Shown in pieces: positions 63,973-64,000 of a DNA stretch of 64,000 nt (within the stretch, counting starts at the first letter, position 1; every line of letters starts with the position of its first letter). The DNA is from Avena insularis (taxonomy: Eukaryota > Streptophyta > Magnoliopsida > Poales > Poaceae). The translations under genes were made by a program, and so were the position numbers. The DNA is taken from positions 122,939,503 through 123,003,502 of the forward strand of contig CM042692.1 in assembly GCA_023614405.1 (NCBI GenBank). Reading direction: 5' to 3'. Under the pieces are notes generated by a model. The model was given only the letters and a program-made list of their open reading frames with translations, was not told the DNA's origin and did no database searches.

Positions 63973-64000
63973 TGAAGAAAGAGGCAGTCAAGACATAAAA

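Larger units (their letters stand above)
53485..64000 (+). mobile_element. Tat C: Tat-lineage gypsy element, 3' end outside the window
   Basis: 5' LTR, primer site, gag (interrupted by a solo LTR), protease, RT, RNase H, second RNase H and integrase on the plus strand, then minus-strand genes from about 62458 to beyond 63972. The layout mirrors Tat B, and the coding motifs are closest to Tat A. Numerous frameshifts and stops make it defective. The 3' LTR is not in the window. Confidence 0.92.

Overview
The window looks like intergenic DNA from a large-genome grass, most likely a Pooideae grass of the wheat/barley/oat group. The evidence is the stack of Ty3/gypsy elements, the LTRs that start TGATACGTCC and end GGGTCATCA, the CACTA-like and Stowaway elements, and the absence of any intact host gene. 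The family identifications come from recognised motifs and architecture; no database was searched.

Left part, 1-12773. It opens with the 3' end of an Athila-like element (LTR 361-1874). Two LTR-like, non-coding segments of unknown family follow (1875-6039), then an inverted, truncated piece of the LTR family that recurs further right (6040-6785). Next is a decayed Tat-lineage gag-pol (Tat A, 6786-11326), cut inside its integrase by a CACTA-like terminus at 11327.

Centre, 12774-35204. A non-autonomous Athila-like element (GACAT target duplication) carries gag, protease and an Athila-ORF1-like gene, but no reverse transcriptase or integrase. Its 5' LTR is split by a complete Tat element in the opposite orientation (Tat B, 13531-26167, target duplication GTCTT). 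Tat B has gag-pol on the minus strand and, between integrase and 3' LTR, an intron-containing gene on the plus strand. The nest is therefore four deep: Tat A, then the CACTA-like sequence, then Athila-like, then Tat B.

Right of centre, 35205-53484. This is the least explained part. It holds an 84-bp satellite with a CACGTG box in 12 of 13 units, a dispersed direct repeat, a candidate Helitron 3' end and two broken host-like gene fragments on the minus strand (a coiled-coil protein and a B3-domain protein). It also holds two Stowaway MITEs, and an 8-kb domain built from two tandem repeat families (about 370 bp and about 520 bp) with a 411-bp foldback element inserted in one copy.

Right end, 53485-64000. 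A third Tat element (Tat C, plus strand) runs off the window. Its gag is interrupted by a reversed solo LTR with a perfect GGGCC duplication. It also has genes on the opposite strand downstream of integrase, with one visible intron. All three Tat copies carry frameshifts and stops, so none should be autonomous now.
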